A DNA stretch of 64,000 bases from Acinetobacter sp. A47 (GCF_000805455.1 NZ_JSUS01000001.1:496001-560000); one strand, 5' to 3'; counted from the first letter of the stretch, positions 37,737 through 46,966 are shown. Translations and numbers: made by a program. The notes: a model not told the origin generated them from the letters alone.

Positions 37737-39725
37737 ATGACCAAAGCGATCTATTTTTGTGTGTTAGCTGCTCTCGGGCTGATTCTGGTCGGACAGGTGA
37801 GCTTTGTGCCTGTTACTCTGAGTGGATTGTGGGGCATTATCTGGCTGGCTTTGCTGTGGCGTTATAACAAGCAAAACATCAGGCCGCTGCCGAAACTGCT
37901 TTTGCTGGCATTTATCAGTTTGTCGGTGGCATTGATTTATATGCAGTATCAAACCTTACTGGGGGTCGAGGCGGGTGTGGCATTCTTGACGGCCTGCTTA
38001 TTTGCCAAAAGTCTGGAAGCTAAAAATACCCGTGATGTATTGATTGTGTTTAACTTTGCCTTATTTGTCGGGGCAAGTTTACTGTTATATAGCCAGGCTT
38101 TCTGGATGGCAATAATTGTATTCATGACTTTCATCATGTGCCTGATGGGTTTGTACAGGTTGCAAACCGGTTTATTTCAACAACGCAATCAGGGCAGTAG
38201 ACAACTAAGGCAAGATACGGCACAGATCCTGAAATTTGTCGGTATTGCCGCACCATTTTTTATTCTGCTGTTTATGTTCTTTCCTCGTTTACCTCCACTT
38301 TGGGCGATTCCGGTTCAACAGAAACAGGCAACTACAGGGATCAGTGAGCGGATGTCACCCGGGGATATTGCACAATTATCTCAATCATCTGCCTTGGCTT
38401 TCCGTATTATTGCACCGATGCATGATTTGCCCAGCCGACCTGAATTGTACTGGCGGGCTCTGGTGCTAGACCAGTATGATGGCACCACCTGGAGCAGTAG
38501 CTTTGAGAATCAGCAATTAAAGCAATACCCGTCATCATCGCGCCGTGTATCTTATCAATATGTACCTGCCGACGATCAGGCCAGCTGGATTATGGGGCTG
38601 GAATATTCGATTCCTCAAGAGCGTTATTTACAGCTTTATCAAGATGAGAGTATCCGTCCCGTTAAGCTGATTAAACGCAATCAGCCTTTACAACTGCTCT
38701 GGCTGGGCAGAACGGGAGCAGAAGCGGTTCCTTTATCACCACGCCAGATTGCATTGAATACCCGTTTTGATCCGGCGAGAGATAAACAGGCACAGCAACT
38801 GGCTCATCAATTATTTCAGCGGCATCAGGGACAGCCGGAAAAATACCTGCATTCGGTGTTGTCCTGGTACAGGAAAAATGGTTTTGTCTATACCTTGACG
38901 CCAGGCATATTGGGTGGCGACCGGATAGACCAGTTCCTGTTTGCCAGTCGCAAAGGATTTTGTGAACATTATGCTTCCAGCTTTGTGATGATGATGCGCT
39001 ATGTGGGGATTCCTGCGCGCGTAGTAACAGGTTATCAAGGAGGACAACTGGCACCAGATGGACAAAGTTGGGAAGTTCGCCAGCTGGATGCACATGCCTG
39101 GAGTGAAGTTTATCTGGATGGGAAATGGCAAAGAGTTGATCCTACCGCCATGATTGCACCACAACGGATAGATACCGGGATGCAGGATTATCTGGCACAA
39201 GACCGGAATATCTGGGGCGAAGGGCAAACGCAGGCTTGGCGTTTGCAGCAGTTTAAATTTTTGAAGAATGTACGTATCTGGAGTGACTATCTCAGCTATC
39301 AATGGCAAAGCAAAGTGGTCGGTTATGATGTAGAAAAACAGAAAAACTGGTTATCCCGCTTGGGGCTGGATTCAAGTTATGGCTATGGGATTGCACTGTT
39401 TGTTGGTCTTGGCAGTATTTTATTGATCTATGCGGGCTGGTATGGCTGCAGACAAAGACAGCAGCAAGATCAGTATCAACGCTTGATTAGGCAATTTGAA
39501 AAACACCTGCCCAAACATTTGCATAAATTCCCGGCTGAAACCTTTCAGCGCTGGATGCAACGGATCGCAATGAGGGTAGAAGATCGGGCGCCATTTGAAC
39601 AAGTGACTGTGTTATATCAAAAAATCATATTTTTAGAGCAAAAAGATCAAAAAAATACCAGAGAATTTAAACGGTTGCTTAAAGACTGTTCGGTTGTTCT
39701 CAAACAGTCGCAAAAATACTTGTGA
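37737..39725 (+). CDS. TgpA-like transglutaminase membrane protein (DUF3488)
   Basis: A 662-residue protein. The N-terminal part has about six membrane spans (DUF3488/TgpA_N), the centre carries a periplasmic transglutaminase core, and a final span lies near residue 560. The catalytic triad is visible: cysteine in KGFCEHYAS (about residue 408), histidine in LDAHAW (about 451) and aspartate in RVDPTA (about 467). TgpA of Pseudomonas aeruginosa is essential and linked to the cell envelope. It is the last gene of the MoxR operon, and the tRNA-Val promoter overlaps its stop codon. Confidence 0.91.
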   Translation: MTKAIYFCVLAALGLILVGQVSFVPVTLSGLWGIIWLALLWRYNKQNIRPLPKLLLLAFISLSVALIYMQYQTLLGVEAGVAFLTACLFAKSLEAKNTRDVLIVFNFALFVGASLLLYSQAFWMAIIVFMTFIMCLMGLYRLQTGLFQQRNQGSRQLRQDTAQILKFVGIAAPFFILLFMFFPRLPPLWAIPVQQKQATTGISERMSPGDIAQLSQSSALAFRIIAPMHDLPSRPELYWRALVLDQYDGTTWSSSFENQQLKQYPSSSRRVSYQYVPADDQASWIMGLEYSIPQERYLQLYQDESIRPVKLIKRNQPLQLLWLGRTGAEAVPLSPRQIALNTRFDPARDKQAQQLAHQLFQRHQGQPEKYLHSVLSWYRKNGFVYTLTPGILGGDRIDQFLFASRKGFCEHYASSFVMMMRYVGIPARVVTGYQGGQLAPDGQSWEVRQLDAHAWSEVYLDGKWQRVDPTAMIAPQRIDTGMQDYLAQDRNIWGEGQTQAWRLQQFKFLKNVRIWSDYLSYQWQSKVVGYDVEKQKNWLSRLGLDSSYGYGIALFVGLGSILLIYAGWYGCRQRQQQDQYQRLIRQFEKHLPKHLHKFPAETFQRWMQRIAMRVEDRAPFEQVTVLYQKIIFLEQKDQKNTREFKRLLKDCSVVLKQSQKYL

Positions 39726-39748
39726 AGTAACAAAAAAATGAATATTAT
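39720..39748 (+). promoter_or_regulatory. Sigma-70 promoter of tRNA-Val
   Basis: TTGTGA (39720-39725) and TATTAT (39743-39748) with a 17-base spacer. The -35 box includes the TGA stop of the preceding gene. Confidence 0.7.
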
Positions 39749-39760
39749 GCTTCTCATTCT

Positions 39761-39837
39761 AGGTGTATAGCTCAGTTGGTTAGAGCGCTACGTTGACATC
39801 GTAGAGGTCTCCAGTTCGAGTCTGGATATACCTACCA
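39761..39837 (+). tRNA. tRNA-Val (anticodon GAC)
   Basis: A 77-base tRNA. Acceptor AGGTGTA/TATACCT, anticodon stem CTACG/CGTAG with loop TTGACAT, anticodon GAC, encoded CCA at 39835-39837. Confidence 0.96.
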
Positions 39838-39863
39838 AAATTATAGCTTTATCAGCTACTTAG

Positions 39864-39889
39864 AAACCGCCTAAAAAGGCGGTTTTTTT
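39864..39889 (+). terminator. Terminator after tRNA-Val
   Basis: 8-bp stem AACCGCCT/AGGCGGTT with an AAAA loop and seven T. Confidence 0.9.
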
Positions 39890-40306
39890 GTTTCGGGGAA
39901 CTGATTCACGCTCTAATGTGCATGAGTGAGCAAATTCTCCGGATTTAGACTTTAAAAGTTAGTGAAAACTCCCCCCTTTGTAGCTTCGGTTCTGTATCTC
40001 CTTCCCGATAGTGCTGTTTTAATTTTCCAGTTAAATGTTTGCTTGGCACCACAGTAGATGGTATTCAAAAAATACGTAGGGCGAAAAGCGTAACAGGACG
40101 GTTTCAGTTGTTCCGACTAATCCTGTGATAGCATTGTTGGATGGATTGCTTGTTAAATATTGGGGTAAATACTTCTATAACTGATCTGACAAGATTGGCT
40201 TAAAGATAGAGATGACGCAAATTGTCAGAAATAGACAGAACCGTATAGACAGAATAACGCTATAATTTGTAAAATGCCCTAAATTTAAGCGTAAGCCTAT
40301 AACAAG
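39890..40306 (+). promoter_or_regulatory. vgrG upstream region with tandem direct repeats and a -10 box
   Basis: A 417-base stretch without a gene. ATAGACAGAA occurs twice (40231-40240 and 40245-40254), preceded by a related TTGTCAGAA (40222-40230). The -10 TATAAT lies at 40261-40266 with no good -35, as expected for an activated promoter. A degenerate stretch near 40072-40105 (TACGTAGGGCG) resembles short dispersed repeats seen in Acinetobacter, but I cannot confirm this. Confidence 0.4.
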
Positions 40307-43171
40307 ATGTTGAACAATATATTTCAAGCCTTAGACAGCTTAGGGCTTACTGCACAAAAACGTGCCTTACATATTTTATTTTCAAATCAGGATTTAAATA
40401 CGCAAGTCTTTTTACAGCGTATTGATGGGCAACACCAAATCAATGCAGGGATTCAAGCCGAACTCATCTGTCTGTCGACCAATGCCACCATTCCACTCAA
40501 ACAATTTATTGGCAGTCAGGTTGCCGTTGATCAGGTCACAGATACAGGACAACTATTCCGTACCACCGGCATTATTACTCAAGCATTGCAAGGACAATCG
40601 GATGGTAGCCTGACGGTCTATAAGCTGACTTTGCAAGATCCGACCGCACTGTGGCATAAACGCCGCAACTCCCGTGTATTCATGAATAAAAGTGTGCGGG
40701 ACGTTGTTGAACTGGTGTTTAAGGAGTGGCAACAGAAAAGCCCGCTCTTTGCCGCCAGTCTGACGCTAGATTTAAGCGGGCTGAGTCAAGACTATGATAT
40801 TCGCCCATTTATCATGTCACAGAATGAAAGTGATTATGATTTTCTGACCCGCCTGATGCGTAGCGAAGGGATCAACTGGCTGATTGATGAAGCGCAACTG
40901 ATAGTACCGAATTCAAATAGCAGCATTCAGCCGCAGCGATTAAGACTGATTGATGACAATGCCCAGTATCAGGCGCTGGATCGTCGTAAAGTACAGTACC
41001 ATCGTAGTAGTGCAACGGAACAATTTGACTCGATTACCAGTTTTATCGGCAACCGTTCCTTACAACCGACTTCGGTGTATGTGAACCGTTGGCAGCCTGA
41101 TGCCTTAGACATGGATGAAGGCACCGGTTCGGTCCTTACCACGCAGCAGCATTTAGAACAGCATGATGCAACCCGCTTGGCGCTGGAAGATGCATGGCAC
41201 TTTAGCCCTGCATGGATGCAAGACCTGAACCAGGAAGATGGTGCAACACCTTCAGGCAATCAGCAGGTTGAACGTTTCAATCAAAATCTCAGTCATTACC
41301 ATAATGCACAGGCCAAGCAATTTATTGCCCAATCGACGCTACGTGACGCACAGGTGGGCTACTGGTTTGAGTTGCATGACCATCCTGAAATTGATCAGCA
41401 TGATGGGGCAGACAAGGAATTCCTGATTACAGCCAAGCATTTCTATAATCAAAACAACTTGCCTAAAGATCTGCATCAGCAAATTGACCAGCTCTTGGCA
41501 CAGAGTCAGTGGCAACCTAAACAGTTCAATATAGATAACACAGAAGAACGCCAAGCCAATCAACTTACCTTACAACGCCGTCAGATCAAGATTGTTCCGG
41601 CATACAATCCTCAGCAGCATCGCCCCGAAGCGTATCCGCAACGCGCCAAAGTGGTCGGGCCAAGTGGTGAAGAAATCCATGTGGATGAATGGGGACGCAT
41701 TAAAGTTCGATTCCTGTTTACCCGTGCAGAAGACCATAGCCATGATGGCGGCGCAGGTGCTAATGACAACGATACTGACTCTGCATGGATCGATGTACTG
41801 ACGCCGTGGGCAGGTGAAGGCTACGGCGCACGTTTCTTGCCACGTATTGGTGAGATTGTGGTGATTGATTTCTTTGATGGCAATATTGACCGTCCTTATG
41901 TGGTAGGGAGGATTCATGAAGCACAACGTAGTCCGACCAAGTTTGACAATGCCGGCAAGCTGCCGGATACCAAAAAACTGGCCGGGATCAAATCCAAAGA
42001 AGTCCAAGGCGAAGGTTTTAACCAGTTACGCTTTGATGACACCACGGGCCAGATCAGTGCACAACTACAAAGCAGTCATGCTGCCAGTCAACTGAATCTG
42101 GGTAAACTCAGCCATCCCAAAGACAAGGCTGAAAGTGAAGACCGAGGTGAAGGTTTTGAGCTGCGGACTGATCAATGGGGTGCGGTTCGTGCAGGTCAAG
42201 GTTTGTTGCTGAGTACGCAGAAACAGGATCAGGCCCAAGGGGAGCATCTCGATGCGCAGCCAGCCAAGCAACAGATCGAAGGCAATCAAAGCAATGCCAA
42301 AGCGCTCAGTGAAGTGGCCAAGAACCAGCAAACGGATGAAATTGAATCACTTGATCAGCTAAAAGACTTTGCTGATCAGATTCAGGACAAGATTGCGAAA
42401 TTTGAAAAAGCGTTATTGCTATTGAATTCACTTGCCGGAATTGGCCTCAGCACTAATGAAGATATTCATCTTTCAGCAGATGGGCAGATCAATCAGATTG
42501 CGGGCGATAGCATTAACTTGAGTACGCAAAAGAATCTGGTTGCTCATGTACAGAACAGGATTAGCCTGTTTGCGGCACAGAGTGGCATCAAGCAGGTCGC
42601 TGCCAAAGGTAAGTTTGAGGTACATGCCCAATCGGATGGCATGGACTTGCTTGCCAAGCAAGGGATTCAGATTATTTCCACCGAAGACCGCATTGAAATT
42701 ACCAGTCCAAAAGAAATTGTATTTACTGCGCAAGGTTCGCAACTCAAGCTGAATGGTTCAGGGATTTTTCCGACTACAGGTGGTAAGTTTGAGGTGAAGG
42801 CGGGGCAGCATTTGTTTATGGGTGGGGCGAGTGCAATGGCCGAATTTCCAGCTCTACCCATTATGGATAACAATCGATTTATAGAACTTAATTATCACTA
42901 TGATGATTTGACTCCGATTAAAGGGGCTGCATATAAAGTCATTTTAGAAGATGGCTCTATTTTAAGTGGTGTTCTAGATGATAAAGGTTATGCCAAAGTT
43001 GAGGGTGTACCAATGGATAAAAAATATATGGTTGAGTTTGGTGAAGACCCTATCGAGTGGGTTCCACCACCATTAGAAAATATTAAACCGAATGATGCTG
43101 AAAAAGAGAAAATGCAGGCAGAATTGAAAAAACTAGAACAAGAATACTATAAGAACGGTGGTTTTGAATGA
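40307..43171 (+). CDS. vgrG: Type VI secretion VgrG spike protein with C-terminal extension
   Basis: A 954-residue VgrG. The gp27-like base spans residues 1 to about 440. The gp5 OB-fold is near 450-545 (HVDEWGRIKVRF, GYGARFLPRIGEIVVIDF, DRPYVVGR). A DUF2345 beta-helix follows at about 600-830, and a 110-residue extension from about 843 contains a transthyretin-like pattern (DGSILSGVLDDKGYAKVEG). VgrG trimers tip the Hcp tube and carry effectors into neighbouring cells. The stop overlaps the next gene's start by 4 bases (ATGA), marking that gene as the cargo. No structural tss genes are in the window, so this is an orphan vgrG cluster. Confidence 0.93.
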   Translation: MLNNIFQALDSLGLTAQKRALHILFSNQDLNTQVFLQRIDGQHQINAGIQAELICLSTNATIPLKQFIGSQVAVDQVTDTGQLFRTTGIITQALQGQSDGSLTVYKLTLQDPTALWHKRRNSRVFMNKSVRDVVELVFKEWQQKSPLFAASLTLDLSGLSQDYDIRPFIMSQNESDYDFLTRLMRSEGINWLIDEAQLIVPNSNSSIQPQRLRLIDDNAQYQALDRRKVQYHRSSATEQFDSITSFIGNRSLQPTSVYVNRWQPDALDMDEGTGSVLTTQQHLEQHDATRLALEDAWHFSPAWMQDLNQEDGATPSGNQQVERFNQNLSHYHNAQAKQFIAQSTLRDAQVGYWFELHDHPEIDQHDGADKEFLITAKHFYNQNNLPKDLHQQIDQLLAQSQWQPKQFNIDNTEERQANQLTLQRRQIKIVPAYNPQQHRPEAYPQRAKVVGPSGEEIHVDEWGRIKVRFLFTRAEDHSHDGGAGANDNDTDSAWIDVLTPWAGEGYGARFLPRIGEIVVIDFFDGNIDRPYVVGRIHEAQRSPTKFDNAGKLPDTKKLAGIKSKEVQGEGFNQLRFDDTTGQISAQLQSSHAASQLNLGKLSHPKDKAESEDRGEGFELRTDQWGAVRAGQGLLLSTQKQDQAQGEHLDAQPAKQQIEGNQSNAKALSEVAKNQQTDEIESLDQLKDFADQIQDKIAKFEKALLLLNSLAGIGLSTNEDIHLSADGQINQIAGDSINLSTQKNLVAHVQNRISLFAAQSGIKQVAAKGKFEVHAQSDGMDLLAKQGIQIISTEDRIEITSPKEIVFTAQGSQLKLNGSGIFPTTGGKFEVKAGQHLFMGGASAMAEFPALPIMDNNRFIELNYHYDDLTPIKGAAYKVILEDGSILSGVLDDKGYAKVEGVPMDKKYMVEFGEDPIEWVPPPLENIKPNDAEKEKMQAELKKLEQEYYKNGGFE

Positions 43172-44886
43172 GTGTTGTAGATGATGCAATTGAATTTTTA
43201 GAAGATTTAATTATGGGGGATTTTAAAGAGAATCCCTCAAATATGTCTATTATTGCCAATGCGGTTATTGGTTTGATTCCAATTGCAGATCAGGTTTTAG
43301 ATGTCCGAGATGTTGCTGGCATGGTTTGCCGAATTACGAACAAAGGACCAGCAAATTGTACAATTGATGATTGGGTAGATCTATCATTCGCGGCTATTGG
43401 GTGTATACCAGAAGTTGGAAGCCTATTTAAAGGTGTGTTTAAACCATTATGGAAATCACGTAAAGTCGTTAAAAAAATTGATGCAAAGACCTGGAGTTCT
43501 ATTGATCGTATGCTTGGTATGAGTAAGGGTAGCTCAATCAAGTATTTAAAAACTTTTCCTTGGGCTCAACGTAAAGCTCAGGCTTTACAGCAGTTGAACA
43601 TTGCATTTAATTCTTTAGATCAATTACTAGCATATTTGTCTATTCCACGTTGGTGGATACCTGATAACCTTGAGCTATTGGCAAGAAGAATGCGTCCGAA
43701 AGTGAAGCAGGTCCGTGATCCGATTAAAAAAGGATTTGATATGGGCTTTAAAGCGATGCAAGACTTTGTAATCGATATGATTGGGGAGGAAGGATATAAA
43801 GTCGTTAATGCAGCTGCAACGATAGCACTTTCTACAGGTAATAAAACAAAGAGTTCACATGAGAAATCTAAAGTTAAACTAGTTGGAAATAATACTCAGA
43901 AAAAAGTAAATGGTGGTTCTACAGCCAGTAAGAAAGTAGATAATAAAGCTACGGGTAGTGCAGTAGCGGGCAAGAAAGTTGATGCGAAAAAGCAAGAAGT
44001 AGATAAAAAGAAAGTAGGCGGTGAGAAACGTGCTGATCACGATAAAGTCAATGGTAACGAGCGTCAGACTGTTGAAAAAGGATCGGGAAATAGGGTTAAT
44101 GCAACTCAACATACTATTGATAAAATTGGAGATTTTACAAATAAGTTAAAAGGAATTCTTGGTGAACATATGGCTGATTATCATTGTCAGCAAATTAAAG
44201 GATGGGGAAAGGATACAGCGAAGCATGATGATGCTAATGCGATTAACTCGCATAAGTTAAATGATGGCGGGAAAATGGTTCAATTACTGGAAATAAAATC
44301 TCGTGGTCGTGGAATTGATGGTGTGTGGAAAACTAATAGTGGTAAACCGTACGCAATTATTGAGGCAAAACTTAGTGAGAGTCCTATTAAAAGTCTTGGT
44401 GAACTATTAAATGATGCTAAAGATAAAAATGGCGCAGATATGACTTCTGGCATAGAAGAAATGAAAGGAACAAAAAAGAAAAAAAAGAAAAAAAATAAGA
44501 ACACTAATACAAACTCAAAAGGTGGGAGCGTAGATGTTGGTGGAGAACGAAGTAGAAAAGATAATGGTAAAGTTATGCAAATGAGTCATAACTGGATTCA
44601 AACAAGACTAAGATCCACTCGACTGGTGCTAAATGATCTTTTTGCCAAAGAAGATTTATTATCTGACACAAATAAAGTTTATAGTCGTTGTGTATTATTT
44701 TTCTCAATTCCACAAATAGCCAATCATTTAACAGCCCTTTCACAAAAAGCTTCAGGAGAAAAGATTAATCATGAAATACACATTGCACATGAAGTTACAA
44801 GGGAATGGGGTGATGCTGCCATAGCAAAAGAGGCAGACAATAAGGCAAAAGTTTTTGATAAATCACGTGATAAAAGAACTAGATAA
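43168..44886 (+). CDS. Putative T6SS DNase effector, PoNe-like PD-(D/E)XK
   Basis: A 572-residue protein. Residues 1-220 hold two hydrophobic stretches (NAVIGLIPIADQVLDVRDVA and FAAIGCIPEVGSLF), an N-terminal arrangement common in VgrG-loaded effectors. A lysine-rich low-complexity linker (about 224-315) leads to the toxin. There, GEHMAD (Glu333), GIDGVW (Asp384) and IIEAKLS (Glu399, Lys401) give the E...D-x14-E-x-K layout of PD-(D/E)XK nucleases, as in PoNe DNases. A lysine tract at 436-442 is encoded by two A8 runs. The next gene is a PoNi-type immunity protein, which supports the call. DNase activity is inferred. Confidence 0.75.
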   Translation: MSVVDDAIEFLEDLIMGDFKENPSNMSIIANAVIGLIPIADQVLDVRDVAGMVCRITNKGPANCTIDDWVDLSFAAIGCIPEVGSLFKGVFKPLWKSRKVVKKIDAKTWSSIDRMLGMSKGSSIKYLKTFPWAQRKAQALQQLNIAFNSLDQLLAYLSIPRWWIPDNLELLARRMRPKVKQVRDPIKKGFDMGFKAMQDFVIDMIGEEGYKVVNAAATIALSTGNKTKSSHEKSKVKLVGNNTQKKVNGGSTASKKVDNKATGSAVAGKKVDAKKQEVDKKKVGGEKRADHDKVNGNERQTVEKGSGNRVNATQHTIDKIGDFTNKLKGILGEHMADYHCQQIKGWGKDTAKHDDANAINSHKLNDGGKMVQLLEIKSRGRGIDGVWKTNSGKPYAIIEAKLSESPIKSLGELLNDAKDKNGADMTSGIEEMKGTKKKKKKKNKNTNTNSKGGSVDVGGERSRKDNGKVMQMSHNWIQTRLRSTRLVLNDLFAKEDLLSDTNKVYSRCVLFFSIPQIANHLTALSQKASGEKINHEIHIAHEVTREWGDAAIAKEADNKAKVFDKSRDKRTR

Positions 44887-44897
44887 AGGTACTTTTT

Positions 44898-45881
44898 ATG
44901 AGTTTTTTAACTGAAAGAAGACAACAGTTTTTAACTGAAGTAAATTTTCATGGCACTAGAGATTTAACTTTACGTGTAATGCAAAGACAAAAAGAGAATT
45001 TGAGTAAACCAGAAGGTAGTGATGTTGGATGGCATTTATCAATGTGGTTTGGTATTGCTGAAGGCACATTTAATAATTTTATATTGTCATATACTGCTGG
45101 TGAGCCACTTGAGAATCTACGTTATGCCTTAGAAAATGTAGTTGTTGCTTATGAAAATTACTTAAAGGCATTAGTACAAAGTAGTGGTGATACTGATGAA
45201 ATGGCATTTCCGATTCGGTCATTTGATGGTTATTGCCCTTATATATGGTTAATAAGTCTATGTTATTTATTGCATCGACAGGATTTATTACCAAGAGTTG
45301 CTCGTTTAGTGGATGGTGAAGATGAGGAAAATGCAGGAGAAGATGTTTTAATTGAAGAAATGCTTGCCTATGATGATAGTTTAGAAAGGTATGAAACTGA
45401 TACTATTTTAGGAGTTAAGCCTTATAGTCTCTTATTTAAAGCTTTCTGTACACACGATAAAAATAAGTCATTACATAAGATTAATGAGTTTCTAAAGAAA
45501 TGGTACAAAGATTTATCAGCAGCTCCTTGGCACGACAGTCATTTAAGTGATGATGGATATTTCGGGTACTGGGCTTTTGAAGCAGGTGCAGCAGTCTACT
45601 TATTGGAAATTGAAGACGATAGCAGTCTTTATCAATATTTATATTATCCGAAAGATTTAGTTCAATTTGTGAAGACTTTTGTACCACCAAAAAATGATGT
45701 TAGTAATAAAAAAGGAAATCAATTTAGATGTGAAGCTGGTCAAAATTGTCCAAAAACAGGCGATTGGTATAGCCCAGCAAATAATATGGAAAAGCGTCAT
45801 TTCAAGCAAGGCGAAATAATGCCTGAGATTAAAAACAATCCGTGGGGATTGACGATTTGGTATTTAGAGAATGATATTTGA
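44898..45881 (+). CDS. PoNi-type (DUF1910/DUF1911) immunity protein with C-terminal module
   Basis: A 327-residue helical protein. Residues 1-265 match the PoNi/DUF1911 pattern: an N-terminal helical half, then YWAFEAGAAVYLLEIEDDS and YYPKDLVQF, the block before which family members keep a WxFEAA word. Such proteins block PoNe DNases. The last 55 residues form a separate module (QNCPKTGDWYSPA, then HFKQGEIMPEI and TIWYLEND) that also ends the two unrelated immunity proteins downstream. The gene starts 11 bases after the effector stop and ends at a terminator. Confidence 0.75.
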   Translation: MSFLTERRQQFLTEVNFHGTRDLTLRVMQRQKENLSKPEGSDVGWHLSMWFGIAEGTFNNFILSYTAGEPLENLRYALENVVVAYENYLKALVQSSGDTDEMAFPIRSFDGYCPYIWLISLCYLLHRQDLLPRVARLVDGEDEENAGEDVLIEEMLAYDDSLERYETDTILGVKPYSLLFKAFCTHDKNKSLHKINEFLKKWYKDLSAAPWHDSHLSDDGYFGYWAFEAGAAVYLLEIEDDSSLYQYLYYPKDLVQFVKTFVPPKNDVSNKKGNQFRCEAGQNCPKTGDWYSPANNMEKRHFKQGEIMPEIKNNPWGLTIWYLENDI

Positions 45882-45898
45882 TTAAATAATTCTAGAAT

Positions 45899-45924
45899 AA
45901 CCATCCTCATTTGGATGGTTTTTT
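45899..45924 (+). terminator. Terminator after the effector/immunity pair
   Basis: 8-bp stem AACCATCC/GGATGGTT with a TCATTT loop and a T run. Confidence 0.85.
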
Positions 45925-45954
45925 ACATTTAGTAAAGCTTTAAAAATTAAATAA

Positions 45955-46089
45955 AGGTTAAACAGTTCAATTGGTTTTCAAATGGCAGCAAAGGAGCGTC
46001 TAGCTGGTATGGATAAAGCGGCAGCTCAGGCTCAGGCTAAGGGGATGGGGAAAGATGCGATGGATGTTGAATTGAAGCGTTGTAAGTAA
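45955..46089 (+). pseudogene. C-terminal remnant of an Ntox15/Tde-type DNase effector
   Basis: An open stretch of about 44 codons after an in-frame stop, ending at TAA 46087-46089. It encodes LNSSIGFQ near its start, a stretch of alanine/lysine-rich helix and a final VELKRCK. The NSSIG word followed by a short helix and a C-terminal cysteine resembles the end of the Ntox15 domain of Tde DNases. The catalytic H-x-x-D part is absent. The stop overlaps an ATG of the next gene, and the next two genes encode Tdi1-like immunity proteins, the known partners of Tde. I infer a deleted effector whose tail and immunity genes remain. Confidence 0.55.
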
Positions 46090-46103
46090 TGGAGAGTAGT
46101 AAG

Positions 46104-46964
46104 ATGAACCAAGAAGATATTGATTACTTTTACGAAAAATATGGTCAGCCAATTGATAAAGTCGAAGCTACAGAGAACATAATAAAAAAATATCGGGGTA
46201 AATTGCCTGAAAGTATTTTAGAGCAATGGCGATTGTTTGGTTTTGCAGGCTATCTAAATGGTTTGTACTGGATTACCAATCCAGATGATTACGCTGAATT
46301 AATTTATGACTGGCTGGAAGAGACACTATTGCCTGATGATGATGTTTATCATGTTTTAGCGCGTACCGCATTTGGTGAGCTGTTAATTTGGGGTGAGCGT
46401 AATTATGGTAGATATTATATTAAAACAATGGAAGGCATTCTACATGACAATGGAGAACAGTTAGAAAGCGCTGAATTTTATGGCAGTGACTTTTTCTTTC
46501 TTGCTAAAAAAACTTATATGGATTACACCGATAAAAACGGTAAAAAGCTATTTGATCGTGCGGTGAAAAAACTTGGTGTTTTAAAGACAGATGAAATGTA
46601 TGCATTTGAGCCTGCACTTGCTTTAGGTGGTGAAGAGTCGTTAAGCCATTTAGCAAAAGTTAATTTACCAGTCCACATGAAACTATTAAAGCAGGTAACT
46701 CCACTAAGAATGAGAAGCTTTGAGGATCTTACAGCGGCTCTATATGGTACATCGTATAATGTGGAAGATTTAACAAGTGGGCAAGATGCCGAGTCACAAT
46801 ATAATCATTCAGTTAAAGCTGGGGAAATTTGTCCGAGAACTGGCTATTGGAAAACACCCGCACAACCAGATTCACGACAATATTTTGAGCAGGGGGAGAT
46901 TCTTCCAACTCTTGCCGAGCTAGATTGGGGAGAGGTGTATTGGTATTGGGATGGTGAGAACTAA
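46104..46964 (+). CDS. Tdi1-like immunity protein (GAD-like + DUF1851), copy 1
   Basis: A 286-residue protein. The N-terminal half is GAD-like (DYFYEKYGQP, YRGKLPESILEQW, GLYWITNPDDYAELI), and the next part is DUF1851-like (FGELLIWGERN, LGGEESLSHLAKVN). These domains make up Tdi1, which neutralises the Tde1 DNase. The last 50 residues are the shared module (CPRTGYWKTPAQPDSRQYF). The start at 46104 has GGAG nine bases upstream and aligns with the paralog; an ATG at 46089 overlaps the remnant's stop. A terminator follows at 46967. Confidence 0.75.
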   Translation: MNQEDIDYFYEKYGQPIDKVEATENIIKKYRGKLPESILEQWRLFGFAGYLNGLYWITNPDDYAELIYDWLEETLLPDDDVYHVLARTAFGELLIWGERNYGRYYIKTMEGILHDNGEQLESAEFYGSDFFFLAKKTYMDYTDKNGKKLFDRAVKKLGVLKTDEMYAFEPALALGGEESLSHLAKVNLPVHMKLLKQVTPLRMRSFEDLTAALYGTSYNVEDLTSGQDAESQYNHSVKAGEICPRTGYWKTPAQPDSRQYFEQGEILPTLAELDWGEVYWYWDGEN

Positions 46965-46966
46965 TT

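Noticed and set aside
40072..40105. Known short dispersed repeat (TACGTAGGGCG type)
   Set aside because: Only a few bases match and there is no inverted partner; too weak to annotate as a repeat.
45982..46089. A new 35-residue small protein
   Set aside because: The open frame extends upstream without a ribosome site and resembles the end of a larger toxin, so a remnant is the simpler reading.
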